This document shows, one piece after another, positions 14,645 to 22,991 of a DNA stretch of 61,574 bases. The position numbers and the translations under genes are program-made. Under the pieces are notes generated by a model, which ran no database searches, was not told the origin of the DNA, and saw only the letters and a list, made by a program, of their open reading frames with translations. Each line of letters starts with the position of its first letter. Within the stretch, counting starts at the first letter, position 1. Source of the stretch: JBFMCC01 sp037445635 (lineage in GTDB: Bacteria > Chloroflexota > Anaerolineae > Anaerolineales > Villigracilaceae); assembly GCA_037445635.1 (NCBI GenBank), contig JBBIKC010000019.1, positions 1-61,574 of the forward strand. The letters are read 5' to 3'.

Positions 14645-15685
14645 ATGGAAATCGTTGATTTACGTTCGGACACTGTCACGAAGCCCACGCCCGAAATGCG
14701 CGCCGCGATGGCCCAAGCCGAGGTCGGTGATGATGTGTACGGCGACGACCCAACCGTCAATCGGCTTCAGGAGATGAGCGCGGAAATGCTCGGCAAGGAA
14801 GACGCGCTGTTCGTCGCCTCGGGCACGATGGGCAACCTGCTGGCGCTGCTCACGCATTGCCAGCGCGGCGACGAGGTCATCGTGGGGAACCTGTCGCACA
14901 TCTACCTGAACGAGGCGGGTGGGATGGCCGCGCTGGGAGGGATTCAGCCGTGCCCGGTCCAGAACCAGCCCGATGGCAGCCTCGCGCCGGACGATATCCT
15001 CGCCTCCATTCGGACCGAGGATGTGCATCATCCCATCACGCGCCTCATCTGCCTCGAGAATACCCAGAACATCTGCGGAGGTGTGCCGCTGAGCGCGGAA
15101 TACACGCGCCGGGTGGGCGAGCTGGCTCACCGCAACGGCCTGTCCCTGCACATTGACGGGGCGCGCATTTTCAACGCGGCGGTGGCGCAAAATATTTCTG
15201 TGAAGGAACTCGCCGCGCCTGCCGATTCGGTCATGTTCTGCCTGAGCAAGGGACTGTCTTCACCCGTCGGTTCCATGCTGACTGGGACGAAAAAATTCAT
15301 TGCCCGCGCGCGTCATTTGCGGAAGATGGTGGGCGGCGGGATGAGGCAGGCGGGAATCCTGGCCGCGGCGGGGATCGTCTCGCTTGAGACAATGATCGAA
15401 CGGCTGGAGGACGATCACGCCCGGGCGAGGAAACTGGCCGATGGCCTGAGGCAGGTCAAGGGTCTGGATGTGGACCCGGGTTCGCCGTTTACGAATATGG
15501 TGTACTTGAATCTGTCCGGGGAAGTCCCGCTGGACGCGGGGCAAATCGTGATCAAGATGAAGGAACGCGGCATCCTGATTGACAACGAGTCGCCGCGGCG
15601 GTTTCGCCTTGTGACCCACTATTGGGTCACCGATGAAGGTGTGGAGAGGGTCGTGCGGGCGTTTGCGGAAGCGCTGGCCGTCTGA
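14645..15685 (+). CDS. ltaE: low-specificity L-threonine aldolase
   Basis: 346 residues, fold-type I PLP enzyme that splits L-threonine (or allo-threonine) into glycine and acetaldehyde. Characteristic start MEIVDLRSDTVTKPTPEM, the GDDVYGDDP segment, HIDGARIFNA and PLP Lys in CLSKGLSSPVG (about 202). A GGGAGAG site lies just before ATG 14645. It follows the pseudouridine synthase by 11 bp and is probably co-transcribed. It ends almost head-to-head against the GGDEF protein gene (15687). Confidence 0.92.
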   Translation: MEIVDLRSDTVTKPTPEMRAAMAQAEVGDDVYGDDPTVNRLQEMSAEMLGKEDALFVASGTMGNLLALLTHCQRGDEVIVGNLSHIYLNEAGGMAALGGIQPCPVQNQPDGSLAPDDILASIRTEDVHHPITRLICLENTQNICGGVPLSAEYTRRVGELAHRNGLSLHIDGARIFNAAVAQNISVKELAAPADSVMFCLSKGLSSPVGSMLTGTKKFIARARHLRKMVGGGMRQAGILAAAGIVSLETMIERLEDDHARARKLADGLRQVKGLDVDPGSPFTNMVYLNLSGEVPLDAGQIVIKMKERGILIDNESPRRFRLVTHYWVTDEGVERVVRAFAEALAV

Positions 15686-15686
15686 A

Positions 15687-17261
15687 CTAGCGCGCGGGGA
15701 ATTTGTCCCAGTACGAAGGATGAGGCTCGACCTGGTTTCGACCGCGCTCTTTGGCGATGTAGAGGCGCTGGTCGGCCAGGTCAATCAGTTTGAAAATTTC
15801 GTCCGCCTCCTGCGGAAACACGGCGATGCCCTGGCTGATCGTGGGCGCGGGGAGGGCTTTTTGGTTTTCGTGGTTGATTTTGAATTCGGCGATGGTCTGG
15901 CGGATTCGGTCCGCCACCTGCTGGGCCTGGGCGCCGCTGGCGTTAGGCAGGCAGATCGCAAACTCCTCGCCTCCCCAGCGCCCGACGATATCGGTGTTCT
16001 TTATGTAACTGCGAATGGTATTGCAAAGCGCCGTGAGGATCTCGTCGCCGATCAGGTGGCCGTAGGTATCGTTGTATTGTTTGAAGTAGTCAATATCCAG
16101 CATAATCAGGCTGAGAGGCGCGCCGTTCAGCAGGGCGCGGTCCGCATGTTCTCTCAGCAGATGCAGGAAATAGCCGTGGTTATAAACGCCGGTCAGGCTG
16201 TCGAGGCGGGATTGTTCCTCCACCTGGGCGTGGTGGTGTGTGTTGTCGAGCGCCTGTGCGGCGTGCTGGGCGAGGTTGGCGAGCAGTTCGATGTCGCTGC
16301 GGTCGAAGGCATTGGGCTGATAGGACGCCAAGGCTATCACGCCCTTTATGTGCTGGGTGGTCATTGGTACGCCGATCCACGAAAGGCTGGTCTTGTCCTT
16401 GCCGATGGTGACGATTTCGATGCCTTCCAGGTCCACTCCCTGGCGGAGGTCGGGGAGGAACAACTCTTTCTGGTTTGCAATGATCCAGCCAGACAGCGTC
16501 CCCTGGATTTTCCTGCGCACGTTGTTGAAATATTCTCCGTCGTCGTAGAACAGGCCGAGAGCGATCTCGTCCCCTTCCTGAAAGCCGACGAAGTAGGAAT
16601 CGGCTTCGAGCGCGTCCTGAATGGCCGCATTTACGAGCGCCAGCACCTGTTCCCTGTCCAGCGAGAGCGTGATCTGGCGGCTGAATTTGTTGACGATCTC
16701 GAGGCGGTTGATCTGCTCGCGCGGGATGGCCTGCAAACGGTGGATCGTTTCGATTGTGATCGCGGCGAGAAAGGGTACACTGACCAGTTGCAACAAGCGC
16801 AGGACGTCGTTGAGATCCGTCAGGTGCCTGATCAGGCTGAACAGGGTGCTTATTATGACCATTGCGAAAGCGGCCGGTCTCCCGAAGGAAACGACGACTG
16901 AAATGGCTGCCAGCATCAGGAGCACGTTATAGAGGGTGGTCAGGTTCTCGTTGGGCGAGGCGGTGACCAGTATGCCGAGGCTCAAACCGCTGATGATCGT
17001 ATGGATCCACTTGACCTTCTGGCGATACTTTTCGTTCGGAATAAGCTTGAAGGCGAAGAGATAAATATAGATCATCCCGGCGGCGGCATAACCCATCAGG
17101 AATAATCCAAAACGATCCCTTCCAGCCAGGACAGTGGGATTGAAGGCGGCGAAAAACACAATGAAGACGGCAAGCACGATCAGACCTGCACAGGCGGCGG
17201 GGCGGACGAAAGTACGGTATTCCTGTGACGTGAAGTCGCGGAGCGGCAGTTTGCTTTTCAT
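15687..17261 (-). CDS. membrane GAF-GGDEF protein, predicted diguanylate cyclase
   Basis: 524 residues. Six hydrophobic segments (about 20-175) form a membrane module, then a GAF domain (about 205-345) and a GGDEF domain (about 360-515) with an intact active-site loop GGEEF in VGRWGGEEFAI. It is predicted to make c-di-GMP in response to a membrane or ligand signal. Its ATG overlaps the stop of the upstream HD-GYP gene (ATGA), so synthesis and breakdown of c-di-GMP are encoded as a coupled pair. No obvious I-site RxxD just before GGEEF. Confidence 0.88.
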   Translation of the reverse strand: MKSKLPLRDFTSQEYRTFVRPAACAGLIVLAVFIVFFAAFNPTVLAGRDRFGLFLMGYAAAGMIYIYLFAFKLIPNEKYRQKVKWIHTIISGLSLGILVTASPNENLTTLYNVLLMLAAISVVVSFGRPAAFAMVIISTLFSLIRHLTDLNDVLRLLQLVSVPFLAAITIETIHRLQAIPREQINRLEIVNKFSRQITLSLDREQVLALVNAAIQDALEADSYFVGFQEGDEIALGLFYDDGEYFNNVRRKIQGTLSGWIIANQKELFLPDLRQGVDLEGIEIVTIGKDKTSLSWIGVPMTTQHIKGVIALASYQPNAFDRSDIELLANLAQHAAQALDNTHHHAQVEEQSRLDSLTGVYNHGYFLHLLREHADRALLNGAPLSLIMLDIDYFKQYNDTYGHLIGDEILTALCNTIRSYIKNTDIVGRWGGEEFAICLPNASGAQAQQVADRIRQTIAEFKINHENQKALPAPTISQGIAVFPQEADEIFKLIDLADQRLYIAKERGRNQVEPHPSYWDKFPAR

Positions 17262-20200
17262 TCTGACACCGCCGCGTCCGGGACCTGCCCTTCGGCCGCG
17301 ATCTGGCAAAAGGCCTCGACGACCTCGGGGTCGAACAGCGTGCCGCTCTGTTCCCGAATGTATTGAATCGCGTCCTCCGAAGAGAGCCGCTGGCGATAGG
17401 GACGGTCGCTGGTGAGCGCGTCGAACGTATCGGCGACCGAAAAAATGCGCGCCAGCAGGGGGATGTCCTTGCCGCTCATACCGACGGGGTACCCGCTTCC
17501 GTCCCAGCGTTCCTGGTGATAGCGGACGACGGTGAGTGTCTCCTGCAGGAAGGGGATGCCCTCGACGATGCGTGCGCCGATGTCGGGATGCTGACGCATG
17601 AGTGTCCATTCATCGTCTGTCAGCGGACCGGGTTTGTGCAGGATGGCGTCGCTGATGCCGATCTTCCCGATGTCGTGCAAGAGCGCCCCGCGCTCCAGCG
17701 ACTTGAGGTGCGGTTCGCTCAACCCCATGGCCCTGCCGAGTTGTCGGGCAATCTGGCTGACGCGCGTGCTGTGGCCTTCTGTCTCCCGGTCCCGCGCATC
17801 CAGCGCGGACATGAGCGCGGCCAGCGTGTGATCGTAGGTGAATTCCAGTTCCTCGTAGGCGGCCTCGATCTCCCTGGCCTGTTTTCGCGATTCGACCAAA
17901 AGGATGGATCGTTCCAGCGCGATGGCTGCCTGGTTGGCGAGCGTCTGCAGATTGGTGGCATAGCGCGTGCCCTGTCCGTTCGGAATGTTCAACCACAACG
18001 CGCCATAATTCCGCCGCGGCGTCTGTAGCGGCAGGCAGACGTGGGACATGTTTTTTTCCACAACCGTGAAGAAACTCCGCCCGGTGGATATGGTCTGTTC
18101 GATTCGTTCCATGGGATGCTGGCCGCCTGTATACGCCCCGCGTGCGTCTATTTGCACCTCGGCCTCGATCTTTCTATCGGGCGTAAACAGGATAATGCCG
18201 GTCGAATCCGCGTTGGTCACCTTATGGGCGGTCTCCGCCACAAAGCGGGCGGCGTCGTCCAATTGCTCGGCCTGGATGACGTTGTAACTCAATTGATAAA
18301 GTTGTGTCGTGATGTGAAGCGTCGAACGGACTTCCTGGACCAGCCACGCGCTCTCGATTGCGGCGGCGGCCTGTGAAGCGAGCAGGTTCGCCAGCGACTC
18401 GTCGTTTTCGGTGAAGAATACCTCGCCCTGCTTGCCAAATGCCAGGATGGCGCCAACGCTTAATCTGTGCATGCGAATCGGAATGCCGATCATACTGCGA
18501 AGCCCGCCGTGGTCGAGATCAAGATGCGCCGAGCGTCCGTACTTGCGGATATCCCGCACGCGGAAGGGCTGGAGGGCGCTCAGCGCGGCCTGTGTCAGCG
18601 GTTCGTCTTCCGGGCTGCGCCCAAGGGATTTGAGCAGGCGCGGCGCGTGCCCGACGGAGGCGCTGCGGGAATAGTTTCCCTCCTGATCGAGCAGAGTGAC
18701 GTAGACAAAGCGCGCCCGCAGCGTCTGACGGGCCACTGCCGCCACTTCCTTGACCGCGGCTTGGGGCTCCAAAAGCGTCGTCAGCGAAATCCCAGCCTGG
18801 ATCAGGTCCATCAGCCGCTGATGGTAATCGAACTGGCCCCAGGCGTGGGTCAACTCGCTGGCTACCGCCTCGGCGATCTGCACATCGGTGCTGGTGAATG
18901 CGTCGGCGCGGTCCTCGCTCACCTCCAGAACGCCCTTCAGGTAACCATGATCTATCAGCGGCACGATGATTGAGGAGAGCGTGGTTTCGTTCTCCAGCCG
19001 CAGGAAGTCCGGCTCGAGGCGGATGTCGTTGATCACCTGAGTCTTCCGCAGGCGGGCGGCGCGGCCGAGCAGGCCGGCGTTGATCTCCTGCCGATACCCC
19101 GGCGGCAATCCGCTGACTCTTGTGCCCGCCGCGGCCAGCGCCACCAGTTCGCGTCTCTCTGCGTCGTGGACGTAAACGGCCGCCATGGAACACTCGAGCG
19201 CCCGGTGCAGGGTGTTCACCGCCAGTTGCGCCGCGACCGGTTCGTCCAGCCGTCTTTCCAACTGCAGGCTGAGTTCAGTGAGCAGGGTCAATTGCGTACT
19301 GCGATGTTTTTCTGCGGACAACTGGTTCGTGAGCGCGGCGACCTGCTGGGATTGGATTTCGAGCTGCGTGCGCAGATATTTCTGGGAGGAGGCGAAGGGC
19401 CGGATGAGGCGCGCCACGCGTTCGTCCCAGGACGGATCCGACGATTCCGCCGGCGGAGTCGTTGTCCCAAGCTCGGTCATCAATCCATTCACGGTCAATA
19501 CGACGGATACGATCCCGAACCCCACCGCCGTCACCGCCCCCAGATAAAGCAGGAAGAGAATATCGTTTGCAAACCGCACGGGATTGGTCGCACCGGTCTG
19601 TGCGCCGAGATTGAATTGGGTAAGGAAGGTAAACAGCCCCAGGAAAACTACTTGGACTACGGATGTAATGGCCAGCAGGCGATGCCCGATAATATCGCCT
19701 TCGGGCAGGAGCAGGCGCGTCCAGGGTATTTCGCTGGCGAAAACCAAAATGAAAGCCAGCCATGTGGAAGGGATCAGACTTGGCAGGCTGGCCGCGAACG
19801 CGGCGATCAATCCCCATGCCAGCCAGGGGAGAGAAAGCAATTTAGCCAAAAGTTCGGGCCCCCGTTTCGGCAGCCTGAAAAAGGCGAATGCGCCGGCCGG
19901 GGCGGTCAGCAGAAAGAGGCTTGAAAGGAGCAAGCGATATGGCGCAAAGGCATGATAATGCGGGTTAAGGAAAATGTCGTCCCAAACCAGTAACAGGATT
20001 CCGAAGCCCGTGTTGAAGGAGGTGACAAATCCGATCAGCAGGTCGCGCGGCGCCTCGCGCTTGAATTGCAATCCGAGAACGCGCGACAGATGTGCGGCGC
20101 TCAGGGCGGCCAGCAACACCCCCTCAACATGAAGGCCGGCTTTTGCGTAAAGGGCGCCGACCCCTCCCAACGCCATCATGGCGGCCGACTGGATCAGGCT

Positions 20201-20410
20201 TTCCTGCCAGGCGCGGAGGCTGAGAAGTATGGAAGCGAGACAATATAACGCGACGATGAAGAACAGAAACCCCAGCGCAAGGATGACTGCGCGCGGCATG
20301 CCGTCAATCAATACCGCCTGTCTGGCCGGGATCAATAAAATGCTCTGGGCGATCAGGAGGAGAATTCCTGATGTGAGCAGATTGAGATGGTTTGTGATAC
20401 GATGCTGCAT
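17258..20410 (-). CDS. multi-TM, triple-GAF, HD-GYP phosphodiesterase-like sensor
   Basis: 1,050 residues. About ten hydrophobic helices (1-330) are followed by three GAF-like modules (about 385-520, 540-690, 700-850), a short coiled coil (ESRKQAREIEAAYEELEF), and an HD-GYP domain (about 870-1040). The domain has HDIGKIGISDAIL and HQERWDGSGYP, so the metal site and GYP motif are preserved. It is predicted to hydrolyse c-di-GMP. It is the first gene of a two-gene operon with the GGDEF protein. A MITE insertion lies 170 bp upstream, between this gene and punA. Confidence 0.88.
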   Translation of the reverse strand: MQHRITNHLNLLTSGILLLIAQSILLIPARQAVLIDGMPRAVILALGFLFFIVALYCLASILLSLRAWQESLIQSAAMMALGGVGALYAKAGLHVEGVLLAALSAAHLSRVLGLQFKREAPRDLLIGFVTSFNTGFGILLLVWDDIFLNPHYHAFAPYRLLLSSLFLLTAPAGAFAFFRLPKRGPELLAKLLSLPWLAWGLIAAFAASLPSLIPSTWLAFILVFASEIPWTRLLLPEGDIIGHRLLAITSVVQVVFLGLFTFLTQFNLGAQTGATNPVRFANDILFLLYLGAVTAVGFGIVSVVLTVNGLMTELGTTTPPAESSDPSWDERVARLIRPFASSQKYLRTQLEIQSQQVAALTNQLSAEKHRSTQLTLLTELSLQLERRLDEPVAAQLAVNTLHRALECSMAAVYVHDAERRELVALAAAGTRVSGLPPGYRQEINAGLLGRAARLRKTQVINDIRLEPDFLRLENETTLSSIIVPLIDHGYLKGVLEVSEDRADAFTSTDVQIAEAVASELTHAWGQFDYHQRLMDLIQAGISLTTLLEPQAAVKEVAAVARQTLRARFVYVTLLDQEGNYSRSASVGHAPRLLKSLGRSPEDEPLTQAALSALQPFRVRDIRKYGRSAHLDLDHGGLRSMIGIPIRMHRLSVGAILAFGKQGEVFFTENDESLANLLASQAAAAIESAWLVQEVRSTLHITTQLYQLSYNVIQAEQLDDAARFVAETAHKVTNADSTGIILFTPDRKIEAEVQIDARGAYTGGQHPMERIEQTISTGRSFFTVVEKNMSHVCLPLQTPRRNYGALWLNIPNGQGTRYATNLQTLANQAAIALERSILLVESRKQAREIEAAYEELEFTYDHTLAALMSALDARDRETEGHSTRVSQIARQLGRAMGLSEPHLKSLERGALLHDIGKIGISDAILHKPGPLTDDEWTLMRQHPDIGARIVEGIPFLQETLTVVRYHQERWDGSGYPVGMSGKDIPLLARIFSVADTFDALTSDRPYRQRLSSEDAIQYIREQSGTLFDPEVVEAFCQIAAEGQVPDAAVSE

Positions 20411-20570
20411 GATGGCGTGTCTAAGGATTGCGCGGACCGGAGCCTTTGACGTGTCTGGCGGGACAGCCAGTCATTATATAGACAACACTCGTTTGAAGGT
20501 TTGGAAACTCTGTATCAGGTATCCTTTATAGCATTACTCTTGAAGATCTATCATAACCGCGAAGAATTTG

Positions 20571-20743
20571 TAACGCGATTGCTCTGTTGCAAACATCTTC
20601 AGAGTTTGTCACTGCGAGCGGAGCGCCTGCCCTGAGCCTGTCGAAGGGAAGCAGTCTCCCTGCCTGTGAGGGGATTGCTTCGATGCCTTCGGCATCTCGC
20701 AATGACAGCAAAAGCGAATGATTGTAACAAAGCATAACGCGAT
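20571..20743. mobile_element. MITE copy A (155 bp) with 9-bp target-site duplication
   Basis: Element 20580-20734 is flanked by TAACGCGAT at 20571-20579 and again at 20735-20743. The ends are inverted repeats: TGCTCTGTTGCAA and, on the other strand, TGCTTTGTTACAA (11 of 13). It has no ORF of its own. It matches copy B (44253-44407) at about 94% over the full 155 bp, with identical length. Internal segments include GAGCCTGTCGAAGGG and a palindrome around GATGCCTTCGGCATC. A transposase in trans is implied. Confidence 0.85.
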
Positions 20744-20794
20744 ATTTATATTGCTGCTGGCCGCGGAACGAATTTCGCATTACCGAATCTCTGA

Positions 20795-20800
20795 TATAAT
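20795..20800 (+). promoter_or_regulatory. extended -10 promoter of punA
   Basis: TGATATAAT (TGN-TATAAT extended -10; hexamer 20795-20800), with no good -35. The leader to ATG 20870 would be about 63 nt and contains a small hairpin (CAGCC/GGCTG near 20806-20820). Confidence 0.5.
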
Positions 20801-20869
20801 TTTCACAGCCGGGAGGGCTGGAAGGCGGGGTAGAAGCCTTGATTCGGCAGACTACAAAAAGAGACGACG

Positions 20870-21706
20870 ATGCACATTACAATTACTCTCGAACAGATAG
20901 ACGAAGTGACGACGGCCATTCGCGCCATCAGCCCGGTGAAACCCCGTGTAGCCATGATTCTCGGTTCGGGTCTGAACGGGCTGGCCGATGCCGTACGGAA
21001 TGCTCGAATTATACCCTTTGGCGACCTGCCTCACTGGCCGGTATCCACCGTGCAGGGACATGCAGGACGGCTGGTTCTTGGGACGTTGGAGGACCAGCCG
21101 GTCTTTGTCATGCAGGGACGCGTCCACTTTTACGAGGGCTACAGTATGTCGCAGGTGACCCTGCCCATCCGCGTCATGCAAAGACTTGGGGTCGAAACCC
21201 TTATCGTGACCAACGCGGCCGGCGGGGTGAATCCCGATTTCACGCCCGGCGACGTGATGCTGATCACCGACCATCTCAACCTGATGGGGATGACAGGTCT
21301 GAACCCGCTCATCGGCCCCAACCCGGATGAATTCGGTCCCCGTTTTCCCGACATGAGTCAGGCCTATGACCGCGCACTGGCTGATTTGGCGCGTCGCGTT
21401 GCCAGAGAACAGGGCATCCTCCTGCGTGAAGGCGTATATGCCGGGCTGAGCGGTCCCTCGTTCGAGACTCCCGCCGATTTGCGTTTCCTGCGGGCGGCGG
21501 GCGTGGACGCGGTGGGCATGTCCACCGTGCCCGAGGTGACTGTTGCGCGCCACGGCGGGACGCGCGTCCTGGGTCTCTCGGGCATCAGCAACAAGGCCAA
21601 CCTGGACGGCTCGACGCTTACCACCCATGAAGAGGTGATCGAAGCGGGCAGGGTGATTACGCCAAAGGTCGAGAAAATCATTCGCGGCATCCTGCGCTCA
21701 CTCTAG
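20870..21706 (+). CDS. punA: purine nucleoside phosphorylase (trimeric, class II)
   Basis: 278 residues. Phosphorolysis of inosine/guanosine to base and ribose-1-phosphate in purine salvage. Recognisable motifs: ILGSGLNGLAD (phosphate loop), GRVHFYEGY, TNAAGGVN, GPSFETPADLRFLRAAGVDAVGMST (split around the ET-P base site) and ISNKAN. Length fits the PNP/MTAP family; the Asn in the GISNKAN stretch favours PNP over MTAP. AAAAAGAG precedes the ATG at a distance of 6-8 nt. Followed 3 bp later by a membrane protein. Confidence 0.9.
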   Translation: MHITITLEQIDEVTTAIRAISPVKPRVAMILGSGLNGLADAVRNARIIPFGDLPHWPVSTVQGHAGRLVLGTLEDQPVFVMQGRVHFYEGYSMSQVTLPIRVMQRLGVETLIVTNAAGGVNPDFTPGDVMLITDHLNLMGMTGLNPLIGPNPDEFGPRFPDMSQAYDRALADLARRVAREQGILLREGVYAGLSGPSFETPADLRFLRAAGVDAVGMSTVPEVTVARHGGTRVLGLSGISNKANLDGSTLTTHEEVIEAGRVITPKVEKIIRGILRSL

Positions 21707-21709
21707 CAG

Positions 21710-22387
21710 ATGGAAGTCTTTTTTCGATTTCTGGCGGATTATGAAATCCTGATCTACTTAGTGCTGGCGTTGGGCGGTCTGTTTTCGTTCCGCTGGATGT
21801 GGCGTTCGTGGCGCGAATGGAGGAACGCTTATTTTGGTCTGGAACGCGAATTCGCCCTGCGCCGACTGGGTCAGGCGGTGGGGGCGTCCACGTTGATCCT
21901 CGCGCTTGCATGCGGCGTCTTTATTGTGGCATCGTTCATCGTTCCCGGCCTGCCCGCGTCGGCGCTGTTGGGCACTCCCACCATTGACCTGCTTGCCAGC
22001 CCGCTGGGCACGCTCGCGCCGGATTCGGCTACGGCGTCGAGCGCGTCGCAGGCGGCCGCGCCGGCCGCAGGTCAGAGTGGATGCGTGCCGGGTCAATTGG
22101 AGATCATCTCGCCCAAGTCCGGCGACGAGGTCGGCGGCAGTGTAGAAATCATCGGCACGGTCAATCTTCCCAACTTTGGTTTTTATAAATACGAAATTGC
22201 CCCGGCGGGAACCGAGAACTGGGCCACGGTGCTGGCGGATCGCAAGACCGGGACGGGGATTAAACTTGGCGACTGGTCCACGACCGCGCTCACGCCGGGC
22301 GATTATCTCTTCCGTCTGGTTGTGACCGATAACCAGGGACAGTTATTGCCGCCCTGCATCATTTCAGTTCGTGTGAAAGGACAATAG
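21710..22387 (+). CDS. two-TM membrane protein with extracellular Ig-like domain, unknown function
   Basis: 225 residues. Two transmembrane helices (about 10-28 and 58-80), an Ala/Ser/Thr-rich linker (about 100-125), and a beta-rich C-terminal domain (LEIISPKSGDEVGGSVEI ... LTPGDYLFRLVVTDN) with an Ig/FN3-like strand pattern. Cys at about 124 and 217 could form a disulfide bridging the domain. No family recognised. It starts 3 bp after punA and is followed by a GNAT gene, so co-transcription is likely, but no metabolic link is evident. Confidence 0.8.
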   Translation: MEVFFRFLADYEILIYLVLALGGLFSFRWMWRSWREWRNAYFGLEREFALRRLGQAVGASTLILALACGVFIVASFIVPGLPASALLGTPTIDLLASPLGTLAPDSATASSASQAAAPAAGQSGCVPGQLEIISPKSGDEVGGSVEIIGTVNLPNFGFYKYEIAPAGTENWATVLADRKTGTGIKLGDWSTTALTPGDYLFRLVVTDNQGQLLPPCIISVRVKGQ

Positions 22388-22394
22388 TTTCGTC

Positions 22395-22931
22395 GTGGCT
22401 GTTCACATCCGTCCCGCAATTTCATCCGATTTTCCGCGTTTGATGGGCATGGATCATTCCTGCATGAGCGAGGCCGTCTGGCAGTTGGATTTACGCAAGG
22501 AGGCCGGGCAGGTCACGGCCACCCTGCGCGAGACGCGCCTGCCGAGGCCCACGCGCGTCGAGTATCCGCGCAACCCGTTTTCGCTGGCCGATGAATGGCA
22601 GAAAAAAGCCGCGTTGCTGGTGGCGGCCGCAGGCACCGATCCGTTCGGTTACGTGGGCGTGCACGAACCGAGCGCCTCCACCGTGGCCTGGGTCACGGAC
22701 CTGGTCGTCGTTCCAGACCAACGGCGGCGCGGCATCGGGTCGGCCCTGCTCCTGGCCGCCGAAGAGTGGGCGCGCAATCGCGGCAGCCGCATGTTGATCT
22801 TCGAAGCGCAGGCCAAGAACCAGCCGGCCATCCGCCTCGCGCAGAAACTCGGATTCGAGTTCTGCGGGTATAATGACCACTACTACGTCAATCAGGACGT
22901 AGCCCTGTTCTTTGGCAGAACCTTGAAGTAG
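22395..22931 (+). CDS. GNAT-family N-acetyltransferase
   Basis: 178 residues. The acetyl-CoA motif A is VVVPDQRRRGIGSALLLAAEEW split around RRRGIGSA (about 115-122), followed by AKNQPAIRLAQKLGFEFCGY, a RimI-like end. Substrate unknown; could be a protein N-terminus or small amine. GTG start at 22395, 7 bp after the upstream stop codon. Confidence 0.88.
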   Translation: MAVHIRPAISSDFPRLMGMDHSCMSEAVWQLDLRKEAGQVTATLRETRLPRPTRVEYPRNPFSLADEWQKKAALLVAAAGTDPFGYVGVHEPSASTVAWVTDLVVVPDQRRRGIGSALLLAAEEWARNRGSRMLIFEAQAKNQPAIRLAQKLGFEFCGYNDHYYVNQDVALFFGRTLK

Positions 22932-22991
22932 CATCACGCTCGTTGCGAAGCCCGACCACTCGAATTCTCTGCAACGAGTTGGGGAAGGTCT

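Noticed and set aside
15633..16901. Plus-strand ORF of 422 codons
   Set aside because: Antisense to the GGDEF protein gene, whose motifs are fully intact on the minus strand.
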